Shown here piece after piece: positions 1 to 6,608 of a stretch of DNA of 19,411 bases; within the stretch, counting starts at the first letter, position 1, and each line of letters opens with the position of its first letter. The position numbers were made by a program, and so were the translations under genes. The stretch is from a bacterium (lineage in GTDB: Bacteria > CG2-30-53-67 > CG2-30-70-394): assembly GCA_024278555.1 (NCBI GenBank), contig JAJRSX010000038.1, positions 1 to 19,411 on the forward strand, in the 5' to 3' direction. Under the pieces are notes generated by a model. The model was not told the DNA's origin. It worked only from the letters and a program-made list of their open reading frames with translations, and did not search any database.

Positions 1-298
1 AGGCGCCCTCAGGGAGCCTTTCGGTCCCCTCCGAGGCCACGGTTGGGGTGGTCGAAACGGGCGGGGTAGGCATGTTTATGTCTGCATGAAATGTATCTAT
101 AGTCAATAAAAACATTGAGATATTTCCGCTGACCCTCTCCGTGTGCTGCCGTGGTTTCCGTGGCCCATTCCCTGCCGGGCCGCAGGGGATCCGGCGGCGA
201 TGCGATTGCCACCGCCGCCCTTCTCCACCGCGCCGTGGCCCCGTACGATCCTCGCCCCAACGGGCCGCCCACCGGCGGCGCAGCAAAAGGAGTGAGCA
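1..298. other. Gene-free region with AT-rich island upstream of the OsmC gene
   Basis: I see no convincing gene here. The open frames crossing it are GC-driven and have low-complexity Arg/Gly/Ala-rich translations with no family signature. Bases about 72-135 are strikingly AT-rich against the rest of the window, as expected of a promoter or regulatory region. A 6-bp hairpin (CCCTGC at 170-175, GCAGGG at 182-187) lies between the island and the OsmC start and could be part of a 5' leader. Confidence 0.5.
75..103 (+). promoter_or_regulatory. Weak sigma70-like promoter candidate
   Basis: TATAGT at 98-103 resembles a -10 box. It has TTTATG at 75-80 at a 17-base spacing, which matches the -35 consensus poorly. 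It lies in the AT-rich island about 200 bases before the OsmC-family start, which would leave a long leader. This is a pattern match only. Confidence 0.2.
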
Positions 299-718
299 AT
301 GGAGTGTCGGGTGAAGTGGGTGGAGAAGATGTGTTTCCTGGCGGAGACCGGTAGCGGCCACGCGGTGGTGATGGACACCAGCCCCGACTACGGCGGCACC
401 AACCTCGGGGTACGCCCCATGGAGCTGCTCCTCGCCGGGATGGGCGGCTGCACCTCGGTGGACATGATCTCCATCCTGAAGAAGGGGCGCCTCGACGTGG
501 TCGCCTGCGAGGTGGAGGTCAAGGGCACCCGTGCCGCCGAGCCCCCGAAGGTCTACACGAAGATCCACGTCCACTACCGGATCACCGGCCGCAACATCCC
601 CACCGACCGCATCGAGCGCGCCATCGAGCTCTCCAGCGAAAAGCTCTGCTCCGCCTCGATCATGCTCGGCAAGGCCGCCCAGGTGACCCACGACTACGAG
701 TACATCGAGGTCGGGTAG
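299..718 (+). CDS. OsmC/YhfA family protein
   Basis: This 139-residue protein has the usual OsmC-superfamily length. OsmC and Ohr proteins are cytoplasmic dimers that reduce organic peroxides through two cysteines; the YhfA-like branch is less well characterised. Both expected cysteines are present: Cys51 in the GGCTS motif at the head of the central helix, and Cys117 in the SEKLCSAS segment. The RPMELLLAGMGGC stretch (39-51) is the family hallmark. The ATG start is fixed by a good Shine-Dalgarno sequence (AAGGAGTGA) a few bases upstream. The gene stands alone on the plus strand, convergent with the toxin gene that follows. I infer a thiol-based peroxide or electrophile role. The YhfA-type assignment rests on its short length and on the absence of an obvious Ohr-type N-terminus. 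Confidence 0.9.
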   Translation: MECRVKWVEKMCFLAETGSGHAVVMDTSPDYGGTNLGVRPMELLLAGMGGCTSVDMISILKKGRLDVVACEVEVKGTRAAEPPKVYTKIHVHYRITGRNIPTDRIERAIELSSEKLCSASIMLGKAAQVTHDYEYIEVG

Positions 719-726
719 GGCTGCAC

Positions 727-745
727 CCTCCCCGATGCAGGGAGG
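727..745. terminator. Candidate hairpin terminator between convergent genes
   Basis: CCTCCC (727-732) and GGGAGG (740-745) form a 6-bp stem with a 7-base loop, 8 bases after the OsmC stop and 30 bases after the end of the convergent toxin gene. There is no T-tract on either strand, so intrinsic termination is only suggested by position. Confidence 0.3.
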
Positions 746-775
746 CCGGTTGGCGACGGGGTGCCTTCGGCCGCT

Positions 776-1168
776 TCACCAGAGGGTGGTCAGGTGGGGA
801 TAGGCGAGGAGCAGCCGGTCACCGGTGACCACCGTGAGGCGGTGGATGCGGGCGGTGGCGGTGATGAGGCGGTCGGCGGGGTCGGGGAGGAAGGGCTCCG
901 GCAGGGAGTAGGCCTCCTCCACTACCTCCAGGTCAGCGGCCAGGGGGCGCCAGCCGTTCACCTCCAGGGCGCGGCGGAGCCACGGCTTCCAGTGGAGGTC
1001 AAGCTCAATCCGGCCGCGGGCCTGGGCGCAGGCGATCTCCGCCGCGGTGATGGCGGCGATGGAGATCTCCGCCGCCGGGTCGGTGAGGGCAGCGGTCGCC
1101 GGCGGCGATAGCCGCTCGGGCGCCAGCCCGGCCCAGAGGACGACGCAGGTGTCGAGGAGCAGCCTCAC
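776..1168 (-). CDS. vapC: PIN-domain toxin, VapC family
   Basis: This 130-residue protein is a PIN-fold endoribonuclease, the toxin of a type II toxin-antitoxin pair. VapC toxins cleave tRNA or rRNA using an acidic Mg2+ site. The expected residues are visible: Asp6 in the N-terminal LLLDTC strand, Glu44 in ITAAEIA, and Asp96/Asp99 in the LPDPADRLI motif, with Asp117 near VTGDRLL. The usual DTH after the first strand reads DTC here, which does not remove a catalytic acid. The gene begins with GTG, and its start overlaps the antitoxin stop by 4 bases (GTGA), giving translational coupling in the normal antitoxin-first order. The C-terminus runs through the final strand, so it looks full-length and probably active. 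The RNA target cannot be read from sequence. Confidence 0.88.
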   Translation of the reverse strand: MRLLLDTCVVLWAGLAPERLSPPATAALTDPAAEISIAAITAAEIACAQARGRIELDLHWKPWLRRALEVNGWRPLAADLEVVEEAYSLPEPFLPDPADRLITATARIHRLTVVTGDRLLLAYPHLTTLW

Positions 1169-1413
1169 CCGCCGCTTCCACCCAACATGCGCCAGCCATC
1201 TTCGGGGATGAAGGGGCCCTGGAGGTCGTCGTGGATGGCGCCTTCGCCCTTGGCCCAGCCGAGGCGAGTTCGGTTCTCCGACACCGACTCCACCGCTACC
1301 AGGCGCGCCACCGGGACATTGCGCCGGCAGATCACCACCTCCTCACCACCGCTCGCGGCCTCCACAAAGGCGGAGAGGCGATCTTTCACCTCGTTGATGT
1401 TGGCTACCTTCAT
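1165..1413 (-). CDS. vapB: Antitoxin of the Phd/YefM family, partner of the PIN toxin
   Basis: This protein has 82 residues from the chosen ATG. The N-terminal half (MKVANINEVKDRLSAFVEAA) matches the Phd/YefM DNA-binding fold, followed by GGEEVVICRRNVPVARLVAVE. The C-terminal part should wrap around and inhibit the toxin. Such antitoxins repress their own operon and are protease-labile. The start is uncertain. In-frame ATGs at 1413, 1419, 1425 and 1437 and a GTG at 1443 would add up to ten residues (MAMIVAMLMA), which lie outside the family's conserved N-terminus. I took the innermost ATG because family members begin just before the MKVANINE-type motif. None of the candidate starts has a strong Shine-Dalgarno sequence. 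It overlaps the toxin start by 4 bases. Confidence 0.85.
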   Translation of the reverse strand: MKVANINEVKDRLSAFVEAASGGEEVVICRRNVPVARLVAVESVSENRTRLGWAKGEGAIHDDLQGPFIPEDGWRMLGGSGG

Positions 1414-1443
1414 GGCCATCAACATAGCCACAATCATAGCCAC
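1411..1443 (-). repeat. Short 12-base-period repeat at the antitoxin start
   Basis: Read on the minus strand, GTGGCTATG occurs at 1443-1435 and again at 1431-1423, exactly 12 bases apart. A third, degenerate copy (ATGGCCATG, itself palindromic) lies at 1419-1411 on the start codon. It could be an autorepression site for the antitoxin, or an N-terminal extension coding for alternating Met, Ala and hydrophobic residues. Confidence 0.4.
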
Positions 1444-1498
1444 CTACAACCCGGGCGGTCGGCGGTGGTGGGAGCAAAGTCGCTGGCTTGGTAGATCG

Positions 1499-1515
1499 GA
1501 CTTAGTTCGTAAGTC
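1499..1515. promoter_or_regulatory. Palindrome in the divergent antitoxin intergenic region (operator candidate)
   Basis: GACTTA (1499-1504) and TAAGTC (1510-1515) form a perfect 6-bp inverted repeat around GTTCG. It lies 26 bases upstream of the plus-strand antitoxin ATG, in the 97-base gap between two divergent antitoxin genes. Phd-family antitoxins bind short palindromes overlapping their own promoters, so the position fits autoregulation. This has not been tested. Confidence 0.35.
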
Positions 1516-1540
1516 TAGTCATCTCTTCCGTGGAGGCCCT

Positions 1541-1759
1541 ATGCATCGTGTCACCATTCATGAAGCGAAGACCCACCTGTCGCGCCTGATCCAGGAGGTG
1601 CTGGTCGGCGAGGAGGTGGTCATCGCCCGCGGGAACCGGCCGGTGGCCCGGCTGGTCGCCCTCCCCGAGGCGCGGCGGCAGCGGCGGTTGGGGAGCGCCA
1701 AGGGGCGGATCCGGATCGCCGACGACTTCGACACCTTTGGCGTCGAACGCATCTGGTAG
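1541..1759 (+). CDS. Phd/YefM-family antitoxin without a toxin gene (orphan)
   Basis: This 72-residue protein opens MHRVTIHEAKTHLSRLIQEV, the classic Phd/YefM N-terminus, and continues with GEEVVIARGNRPVARLVAL, close to the same segment of the antitoxin encoded at 1165-1413. The rest (LGSAKGRIRIADDFD) matches the usual C-terminal toxin-binding region. The ATG is supported by GGAGG 5 bases upstream (GTGGAGGCCCT), even though the frame stays open further upstream. A toxin gene would normally begin at or within a few bases of the stop. Instead a hairpin follows the stop directly, and pmbA enters from the other strand 52 bases later. It is therefore either a remnant of a second vapBC operon or a stand-alone antitoxin that may act against other toxins. 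Confidence 0.8.
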   Translation: MHRVTIHEAKTHLSRLIQEVLVGEEVVIARGNRPVARLVALPEARRQRRLGSAKGRIRIADDFDTFGVERIW

Positions 1760-1777
1760 CCGCGGACTCCCCGCGGC
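1759..1777 (+). terminator. Hairpin directly after the orphan antitoxin stop
   Basis: GCCGCGG (1759-1765) pairs with CCGCGGC (1771-1777) around a 5-base loop. The 7-bp all-GC stem begins at the last base of the antitoxin stop codon. There is no T-tract. It would suit an end of transcription with no downstream toxin gene. Confidence 0.35.
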
Positions 1778-1797
1778 GCCGCCGCTGGCGGTGCCCC

Positions 1798-1818
1798 TTC
1801 GTGAGTACCGCTCACGAA
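1798..1818. terminator. Perfect 8-bp hairpin over the pmbA stop codon
   Basis: TTCGTGAG (1798-1805) and CTCACGAA (1811-1818) are perfect complements around the loop TACCG. The pmbA stop codon (1814-1812 on the minus strand) lies inside the right arm. The symmetrical arms and convergent genes suggest a bidirectional terminator, though neither side has a T-run. Confidence 0.4.
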
Positions 1819-3152
1819 CCGGCAAGGGTCATCTCTTCGATGAGCACCGACGGGGAGCAGCAGGCGGAGTCGAAGCGCAGGTCGCTGCCCACCGCCACCA
1901 TCCGGCCGAAGATGTCGCGTAGGTTGGCGGCGAGGGTGACCTCGTGGATCGGAAAGGCGATCTCCCCCCCCTCGACCCAAAAGCCGGCGGCGCCGCGCGA
2001 GTAGTCGCCGGTGATCAGGTTCACCCCCTGGCCCATGAGGTCGGTGACCAACAGCCCGGTGTCCATCCGGCGCAGGAGCGTGGCGAGGTCGTCGTCACCG
2101 GGCCGCAGAAAGAGGTTGTGGGGGCCGCCGGCGTTGCCGGTGGTGGGGAGGTCGAGCTTGCGGCCGGCGTAGGTGTCGAGGAGGTAGCCGGCCACCACCC
2201 CGGCGTCGATCAGCGACCGGTCGCGGGTCGCCACCCCCTCGCCGTCAAAGGGGGAGGAGCCGAGCCCCGACATCCGGCGCCCCTCGTCGCGCACGGTGAC
2301 GAAGGGAGGAAAGAGGGTCTCGCCGATGGCGCCGGCGAGGAAGCTGGTGCGGCGATAGAGCGCGGTCCCCGAGAGTCCGCCGGCGAGGTGGCCGAGGAGG
2401 GTCGCGGCGACGTCGTGCTCGAAGCAGACCGGCGCCTTGCGGGTGGTGAGCTGGCGACCGCCCAGCCGCCGGGTGGTGCGCTCGCCGGCGATCCGACCGA
2501 CCGCCTCCGGGGGCTCCACCGCCGCCGGGTCGCGTGCCACCGACCCCCAGCCGTCACGCTCCTTTGCGCCATCCCCCTCGGCGACCACCACGCACCCCAC
2601 CGACTTGCGCGACGCCGGATAGCCCACCAGCAGGCCGAGCGAGTTGCCGAGGACCACGTCGCCGGTGTTGAGCGACACGGTCGCCCCCTCGGAGTTGGTG
2701 ATCCGCCGGTCCACCGCCATCGCCGCCGCCTCGCAGGCGGTCGCCTCGTCCAGGGCCGCCTGTGGGTCGAGCTGCACCGGAAAGGCGAGGGCAAGATCGT
2801 CCACCCGCTCCACCAGCGCCTCTCTCTCCGGCAGGCCGGCGGCCGGGTCGTCGTCGGCCAGGCGGGCCAGGGTGACCGCCTGGTGGGCGGTCTCGGCGAG
2901 GGCAGCGGATGACATGTCGGTGGTGGTACAGGAGGCGGTGCGCATCCCCGCCTCGCCCTTCACGTAGACGGTGAGGGAGATGGAGCGGCCCCGGCGGTGC
3001 TCGATCCGCTCGGCCTTCCCGAGACGGACGGTGACCGACAGGCCGCGGCCGCTCTGCGCCGCGGCCTGCGCCTGGTCGGCGCCGGCGTCGGCGGCGACGG
3101 CGAGGAGCTGCTCCACCGCCGCGGCGAGGGCGGCGTCGGGGGTCGGGCTCAT
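1812..3152 (-). CDS. pmbA: TldE/PmbA subunit of the TldD/E metalloprotease
   Basis: This 446-residue protein, the usual PmbA/TldE length, is the non-metal partner in the TldD/TldE heterodimer. In E. coli that protease matures microcin B17 and trims unfolded peptides and the CcdA antitoxin. Diagnostic segments are SSPFDGEGVATRD and the C-terminal MGQGVNLITGDYSRGAAGFW block followed by GGEIAFPIHEVTLAANL. No HEXXXH motif is present, as expected for this subunit. The ATG at 3152 overlaps the tldD stop by 4 bases (ATGA); the frame is open for 26 more codons, but that stretch lies within tldD coding sequence. The overlap points to coupled, equimolar synthesis. The protein is cytoplasmic. In E. coli the two genes are unlinked, so this adjacency is an informative arrangement. 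Confidence 0.95.
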   Translation of the reverse strand: MSPTPDAALAAAVEQLLAVAADAGADQAQAAAQSGRGLSVTVRLGKAERIEHRRGRSISLTVYVKGEAGMRTASCTTTDMSSAALAETAHQAVTLARLADDDPAAGLPEREALVERVDDLALAFPVQLDPQAALDEATACEAAAMAVDRRITNSEGATVSLNTGDVVLGNSLGLLVGYPASRKSVGCVVVAEGDGAKERDGWGSVARDPAAVEPPEAVGRIAGERTTRRLGGRQLTTRKAPVCFEHDVAATLLGHLAGGLSGTALYRRTSFLAGAIGETLFPPFVTVRDEGRRMSGLGSSPFDGEGVATRDRSLIDAGVVAGYLLDTYAGRKLDLPTTGNAGGPHNLFLRPGDDDLATLLRRMDTGLLVTDLMGQGVNLITGDYSRGAAGFWVEGGEIAFPIHEVTLAANLRDIFGRMVAVGSDLRFDSACCSPSVLIEEMTLAGS

Positions 3153-4585
3153 CCGGCGGTCCCCCCCACGGTGAGGGCGGAGAGCTTCACCGTCGGCAGC
3201 CCCACCCCCACCGGCACCGACTGGCCGCACTTGCCGCAGGTACCGATGCCGAGGTCGAGCGCCAGGTCGTTGCCCACCATGGTGACCTTGGTGAGGCAGT
3301 CGGGGCCGTCGCCGATCAGGGTCGCGTCGCGCACCGGCTCGGCGATCTTGCCGTCGCGGATCCGGTACGCCTCGGAGGCGGCGAAGACGAACTTGCCGGA
3401 GGTGATGTCCACCTGGCCGCCGGAGAACTGCACCGCGTAGAGGCCGTCCTTCACCGACGCGAGGACCTCTTCCGGGTCGGTCTCGCCGGGCCGCATGAAG
3501 GTGTTGGTCATCCGTGGGATCGGCAGGTGGGCGAAGGACTGGCGGCGACCGTTGCCGGTGGGGGCCTGGCCCATGAGGCGGCCGTTTTGGCGGTCCTGGA
3601 GGTAGGCGGCGAGGATGCCGTCGTCGATGAGCACCGTCTCCTGCGGCGGGCTCCCCTCGTCGTCCACGGTAAGGGAGCCGCGGCGGCCGGTGAGCGTGCC
3701 GTCGTCCACCACCGTCACCCCGGGGGCGGCGACCCGCTGGCCGAGGCGACCGGCAAAGGCCGAGGTCCCCTTGCGGTTGAAGTCACCCTCCAGGCCGTGG
3801 CCGATGGCCTCGTGCAGAAGAATCCCGGGCCAGCCCGGGCCGAGGACCACCTCCATGGTGCCGGCCGGCGCCGCCACCGCCTCCAGGTTGATGACCGCCT
3901 GGCGCGCCGCCGCGCGGGCGAGGGACTCCGGGTCGAGGTTGCCGGTGAAGAGGTCAAAGGGGCCGCGGCCACCGCCGCCGCTGCTGCCCCGGCCGCGCGC
4001 CTCACCGTCGCGTGCGACCACCGAGATCGACAGGCGGACCAGGGGCCGGCTGTCGGCGACCAGGTCGCCGTCGTGGGTCGCCACCACGACCACCTCGTGG
4101 CTCGCGGCAATGGTCGCCACCACCTGATCGACGCGCGGGTCCACGGCGCGGGCGGCCCGGTCGACCCGCTCCAGCAGGCGCACCTTGTCCGCGTCCGCGA
4201 GCGAACCGATCGGGTCATCCGCCGGGTAGAGGGGGGGGGCGGTGCGCCGGGTCAGGGCCACCGCGCCGCTCGCCCCGTGGCCGGCGATGGTGGAGGCGGT
4301 GCGTGCCGCCTCGCCGATCGTCGCGTTGCCGATCTCCTCGCCATAGGCAAAGCCGGTCGCCTCGCCGGCCACCGCCCGCACCCCGAAGCCGGAGGCGATC
4401 GCGTGGGAGCCGGAGCGCACCCGCCCCTCCTCCAGGTGGAAGGCCTGCTGGCGACTGTGCTCCAGGTAGAGGTCGGCGAGCTCCACCGACGGCCCGGCCG
4501 CCTCCGCCACCAGGGCGGCGAGGCGCCGGGCGTCGAGGCCGGCGGGGGCGAGGAGCAGCGCCTCGGCCAGGTCCATGGGGTCCAT
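3149..4585 (-). CDS. tldD: Zinc metalloprotease subunit TldD
   Basis: This is the catalytic subunit of the TldD/TldE protease, 478 residues from the chosen ATG (E. coli TldD is about 480). The metal-binding HEXXXH motif is plainly visible as HEAIGHGLEGDFNRKGTSAF. The C-terminal GTCGKCGQSVPVGVGLPTVK segment, which supplies a Cys metal ligand in TldD proteins, is intact. The frame continues upstream for 67 codons, but that Arg/Gly-rich stretch is not TldD-like and crosses a strong RNA hairpin. I therefore start at MDPMDLAEALLLAP, where family similarity begins. The Shine-Dalgarno is poor, and ATG 4576 three codons in is an alternative start. The gene is followed by overlapping pmbA. The closest upstream gene on the same strand is a chemoreceptor, 197 bases away. 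Confidence 0.95.
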   Translation of the reverse strand: MDPMDLAEALLLAPAGLDARRLAALVAEAAGPSVELADLYLEHSRQQAFHLEEGRVRSGSHAIASGFGVRAVAGEATGFAYGEEIGNATIGEAARTASTIAGHGASGAVALTRRTAPPLYPADDPIGSLADADKVRLLERVDRAARAVDPRVDQVVATIAASHEVVVVATHDGDLVADSRPLVRLSISVVARDGEARGRGSSGGGGRGPFDLFTGNLDPESLARAAARQAVINLEAVAAPAGTMEVVLGPGWPGILLHEAIGHGLEGDFNRKGTSAFAGRLGQRVAAPGVTVVDDGTLTGRRGSLTVDDEGSPPQETVLIDDGILAAYLQDRQNGRLMGQAPTGNGRRQSFAHLPIPRMTNTFMRPGETDPEEVLASVKDGLYAVQFSGGQVDITSGKFVFAASEAYRIRDGKIAEPVRDATLIGDGPDCLTKVTMVGNDLALDLGIGTCGKCGQSVPVGVGLPTVKLSALTVGGTAG

Positions 4586-4709
4586 GGCCGGTGAGTATCG
4601 GGTTCCTGTCCCGAGAAGGCCACGGCGATGCCGCCTTACCATCGCGGATCCGGAGCACACCGGTGGTTGGCCGAGGATACGTGTGGCGGCGACGCCCCGG
4701 GTGGAACAG

Positions 4710-4752
4710 CGACAGCCCGTCCACGATCGGGGACGGCCGGGCCCCGCTGTCG
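4710..4752 (-). ncRNA. Nested stem-loop between the chemoreceptor and tldD
   Basis: An outer 7-bp stem (CGACAGC 4710-4716 with GCTGTCG 4746-4752) is stacked directly on an inner 6-bp stem (CCGTCC 4717-4722 with GGACGG 4731-4736). A 9-base bulge (4737-4745) interrupts one side. It lies 31 bases past the chemoreceptor stop and about 125 bases before the tldD ATG. It could be the chemoreceptor terminator (no T-run follows), an mRNA stability element or a tldD leader. Calling it a structured RNA is inference from base pairing. Confidence 0.35.
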
Positions 4753-4782
4753 GAAAGAACGCCGAGGCGCCCCTCCGGGGGA

Positions 4783-6579
4783 TCACACAAGGGCCGCCAG
4801 ACGGGCCACCTCCGACTCCACCGACTGTGCCTGTTCGACGAGGGACTCGCTCGCCGCGGCCGACTCCTCGGCGACCGCGGCGCTGCGTTGGGTCACCTCA
4901 TCGATCTGGGTAACCCCGTGGTGGACGTGGGCGACGCCGCGGGTCTGCTCTTCGCTGGCGGAACGGATTTCGCCCATGATGGTGGCGATCCGTTCGATGG
5001 TCTCGACGATCTCCATGATCCCCTTCTCCGCCGACTGGGCGACGTTCTGCCCCTCCTCGGCGCGCCCCACCGACCCCTCGATGCGCTCGGAGATCTCCTT
5101 GGCCGCCTCTGCCGACCGGGTGGCCAGGGCGCGCACTTCGTCGGCGACCACCGCAAAGCCGCGACCGTGCTCGCCCGCCCGCGCAGCCTCCACCGCCGCG
5201 TTGAGCGCCAGGAGGTTGGTCTGAAAGGCGATTTCGTCGATCACCCGGATGATCCCGGCGATCTCCCTGGAGGCGGAGGCGATGCCGTCCATCGACCCGA
5301 CCATCGCCGCCATCGCGTCGCGCGCCATGGCGCTCGCCTCCTGAGCGGAACGCGCGAGGTCGTCTCCGGCCGCCACCCCCTCGGCATTGCGTGTCGCCAT
5401 GGTCGAGGTCTCTTCGAGCGCGGCGGCTACCTCCTCGACACTCGCCGCCTGGGTCATCGCCCCTTCGGCGAGTTGGTGCGATGAGGCGGTCATCTGGGCC
5501 GAAGTCTCGTTCAGTCTGTGGGTGCTGACCCGGAGGCCGTCGACCGCCTGCCGGATCACCCGACCGATCCCGCGACTCATCCAGGTACCGACAACCAGTC
5601 CCAGGAGGGTGGCAAGGACGAGGGCCGACCAGATGGTGAGATAGGCGGCCGTGGCCGTGTGCTCGGCATGTTCGGCGATGTCGTGAACCTCGTCATCGGT
5701 TGCCGCATCGATCCGCCCCATGGCCGCGGTGGCCGCGGCCGCCTGGATGTTGAACTCCTCCTGCGCCGCGTTGCGTCGCTTCACGACGTCGAAGAGGTGG
5801 GCCTGTTCGGCGAGATACTCCCTTGCCAAGGCCTCAACCCTACCGGCCATCTCCTCGTCTCCGAGGCCGGTAGCCAGGTTGCGCGCGAGGATCCGGTGGA
5901 TCCTGTCCGCCGCTCCCTCCACTACCTTGCGGGCATCCTCGTTCCCTTCCAGTACCTGATCTGTCGCGGCGATCACCTGCCCCGCCTCGATCGCCACCGC
6001 CATCGCCGTCTGCCCGGCGGCCCAGGTGTCGGAGAGGGTATGGAGCTGCCCGGAGCTCAGACGGGTCCCCGGCCGCATTTGCGGCAGAATAACCGTCTCC
6101 AGCAGGTCGTCCGCCAACGACTGATACTCATTCACCGCCTCCCCCCACTCCCCGGCGATATCGGCGAGGGAGCCGGACCGCTCGACAAAGTCGCTCTGCA
6201 GTGTGGTGAATTCGACCGCCGTATCGCGCAGCTTCGCCTGGGCCGCTGCAAAGGCGTCGAGGTCGGCGGTGGAGGCCAGGTTCGACTTCGCCAGCCGCGC
6301 CATCGACTCCTTCCCATGTCTCACCGCCTGCACAAACTGCACCTCGCCGTCCACCTCGCCCCGGGCCATCTTGCCGACGGCGATCACCTGCGCCTGGGTG
6401 CCGATGGTCGTCTCCATCGCCCCGCCTGCAGCCTCCCACGCCGTCTCCATCAGGTAGCCGATAGTGGAACGGAGGTGGCCGATCGCCACCACGCCGATCA
6501 CCCCGGCCACCAAACCGAGGAGGAGCACGGTACCAGTGGCTGCGAAGATGCGCCTCTTGATGGTCCAGATCATGGACAT
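4783..6579 (-). CDS. Methyl-accepting chemotaxis protein with helical periplasmic sensor
   Basis: This is a 598-residue transmembrane chemoreceptor. Membrane segments lie at about 13-34 and 312-333. The 277-residue periplasmic region between them is Ala/Glu-rich and looks wholly helical, in the size range of helical-bundle sensors such as HBM; that subtype is inferred. Only about 15 residues ([15 protein letters not shown]) separate TM2 from the helical adaptor, and I see no complete HAMP domain or its DL signature. The signalling tip [20 protein letters not shown] (448-467) and the following [18 protein letters not shown] are canonical. There is no C-terminal CheR-binding pentapeptide. A start at either of two ATGs (6579 or 6573) is possible; neither has a clear Shine-Dalgarno. 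It follows the larger chemoreceptor by 29 bases and is probably co-transcribed. The ligand is unknown. Confidence 0.93.
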   Translation of the reverse strand: MSMIWTIKRRIFAATGTVLLLGLVAGVIGVVAIGHLRSTIGYLMETAWEAAGGAMETTIGTQAQVIAVGKMARGEVDGEVQFVQAVRHGKESMARLAKSNLASTADLDAFAAAQAKLRDTAVEFTTLQSDFVERSGSLADIAGEWGEAVNEYQSLADDLLETVILPQMRPGTRLSSGQLHTLSDTWAAGQTAMAVAIEAGQVIAATDQVLEGNEDARKVVEGAADRIHRILARNLATGLGDEEMAGRVEALAREYLAEQAHLFDVVKRRNAAQEEFNIQAAAATAAMGRIDAATDDEVHDIAEHAEHTATAAYLTIWSALVLATLLGLVVGTWMSRGIGRVIRQAVDGLRVSTHRLNETSAQMTASSHQLAEGAMTQAASVEEVAAALEETSTMATRNAEGVAAGDDLARSAQEASAMARDAMAAMVGSMDGIASASREIAGIIRVIDEIAFQTNLLALNAAVEAARAGEHGRGFAVVADEVRALATRSAEAAKEISERIEGSVGRAEEGQNVAQSAEKGIMEIVETIERIATIMGEIRSASEEQTRGVAHVHHGVTQIDEVTQRSAAVAEESAAASESLVEQAQSVESEVARLAALV

Positions 6580-6608
6580 TCACGGCGTCGTGCGCCGCGC
6601 CCGGTGCA

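Noticed and set aside
9-378. Two minus-strand open frames before and across the OsmC start
   Set aside because: Their translations are Arg/Gly/Ala-rich without similarity I recognise, and one overlaps the well-supported OsmC start.
1760-1811. Search for a truncated toxin after the orphan antitoxin
   Set aside because: Only 52 bases remain before pmbA, they are taken up by hairpins, and no PIN or RelE-like motif appears in any frame.
1944-2912. Long plus-strand open frame opposite pmbA
   Set aside because: It is a shadow caused by high third-position GC. The translation is Gly/Arg/Val/His-rich without family motifs, while the opposite strand encodes a complete PmbA.
3840-4000. Possible RiPP or microcin precursor gene near tldD/pmbA
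   Set aside because: No short open frame with leader-peptide character and its own ribosome binding site was found around tldD-pmbA; the nearby small frames are antisense shadows.
4586-4786. N-terminal extension of TldD by 67 codons
   Set aside because: The added residues do not resemble TldD, the family length is reached from 4585, and the interval contains a stacked stem-loop.
3527-5484. Long plus-strand open frames opposite tldD and the chemoreceptor
   Set aside because: The translations are rich in Arg, Gly and Pro and lack domains. The minus-strand frames carry HEXXXH and receptor-tip motifs.
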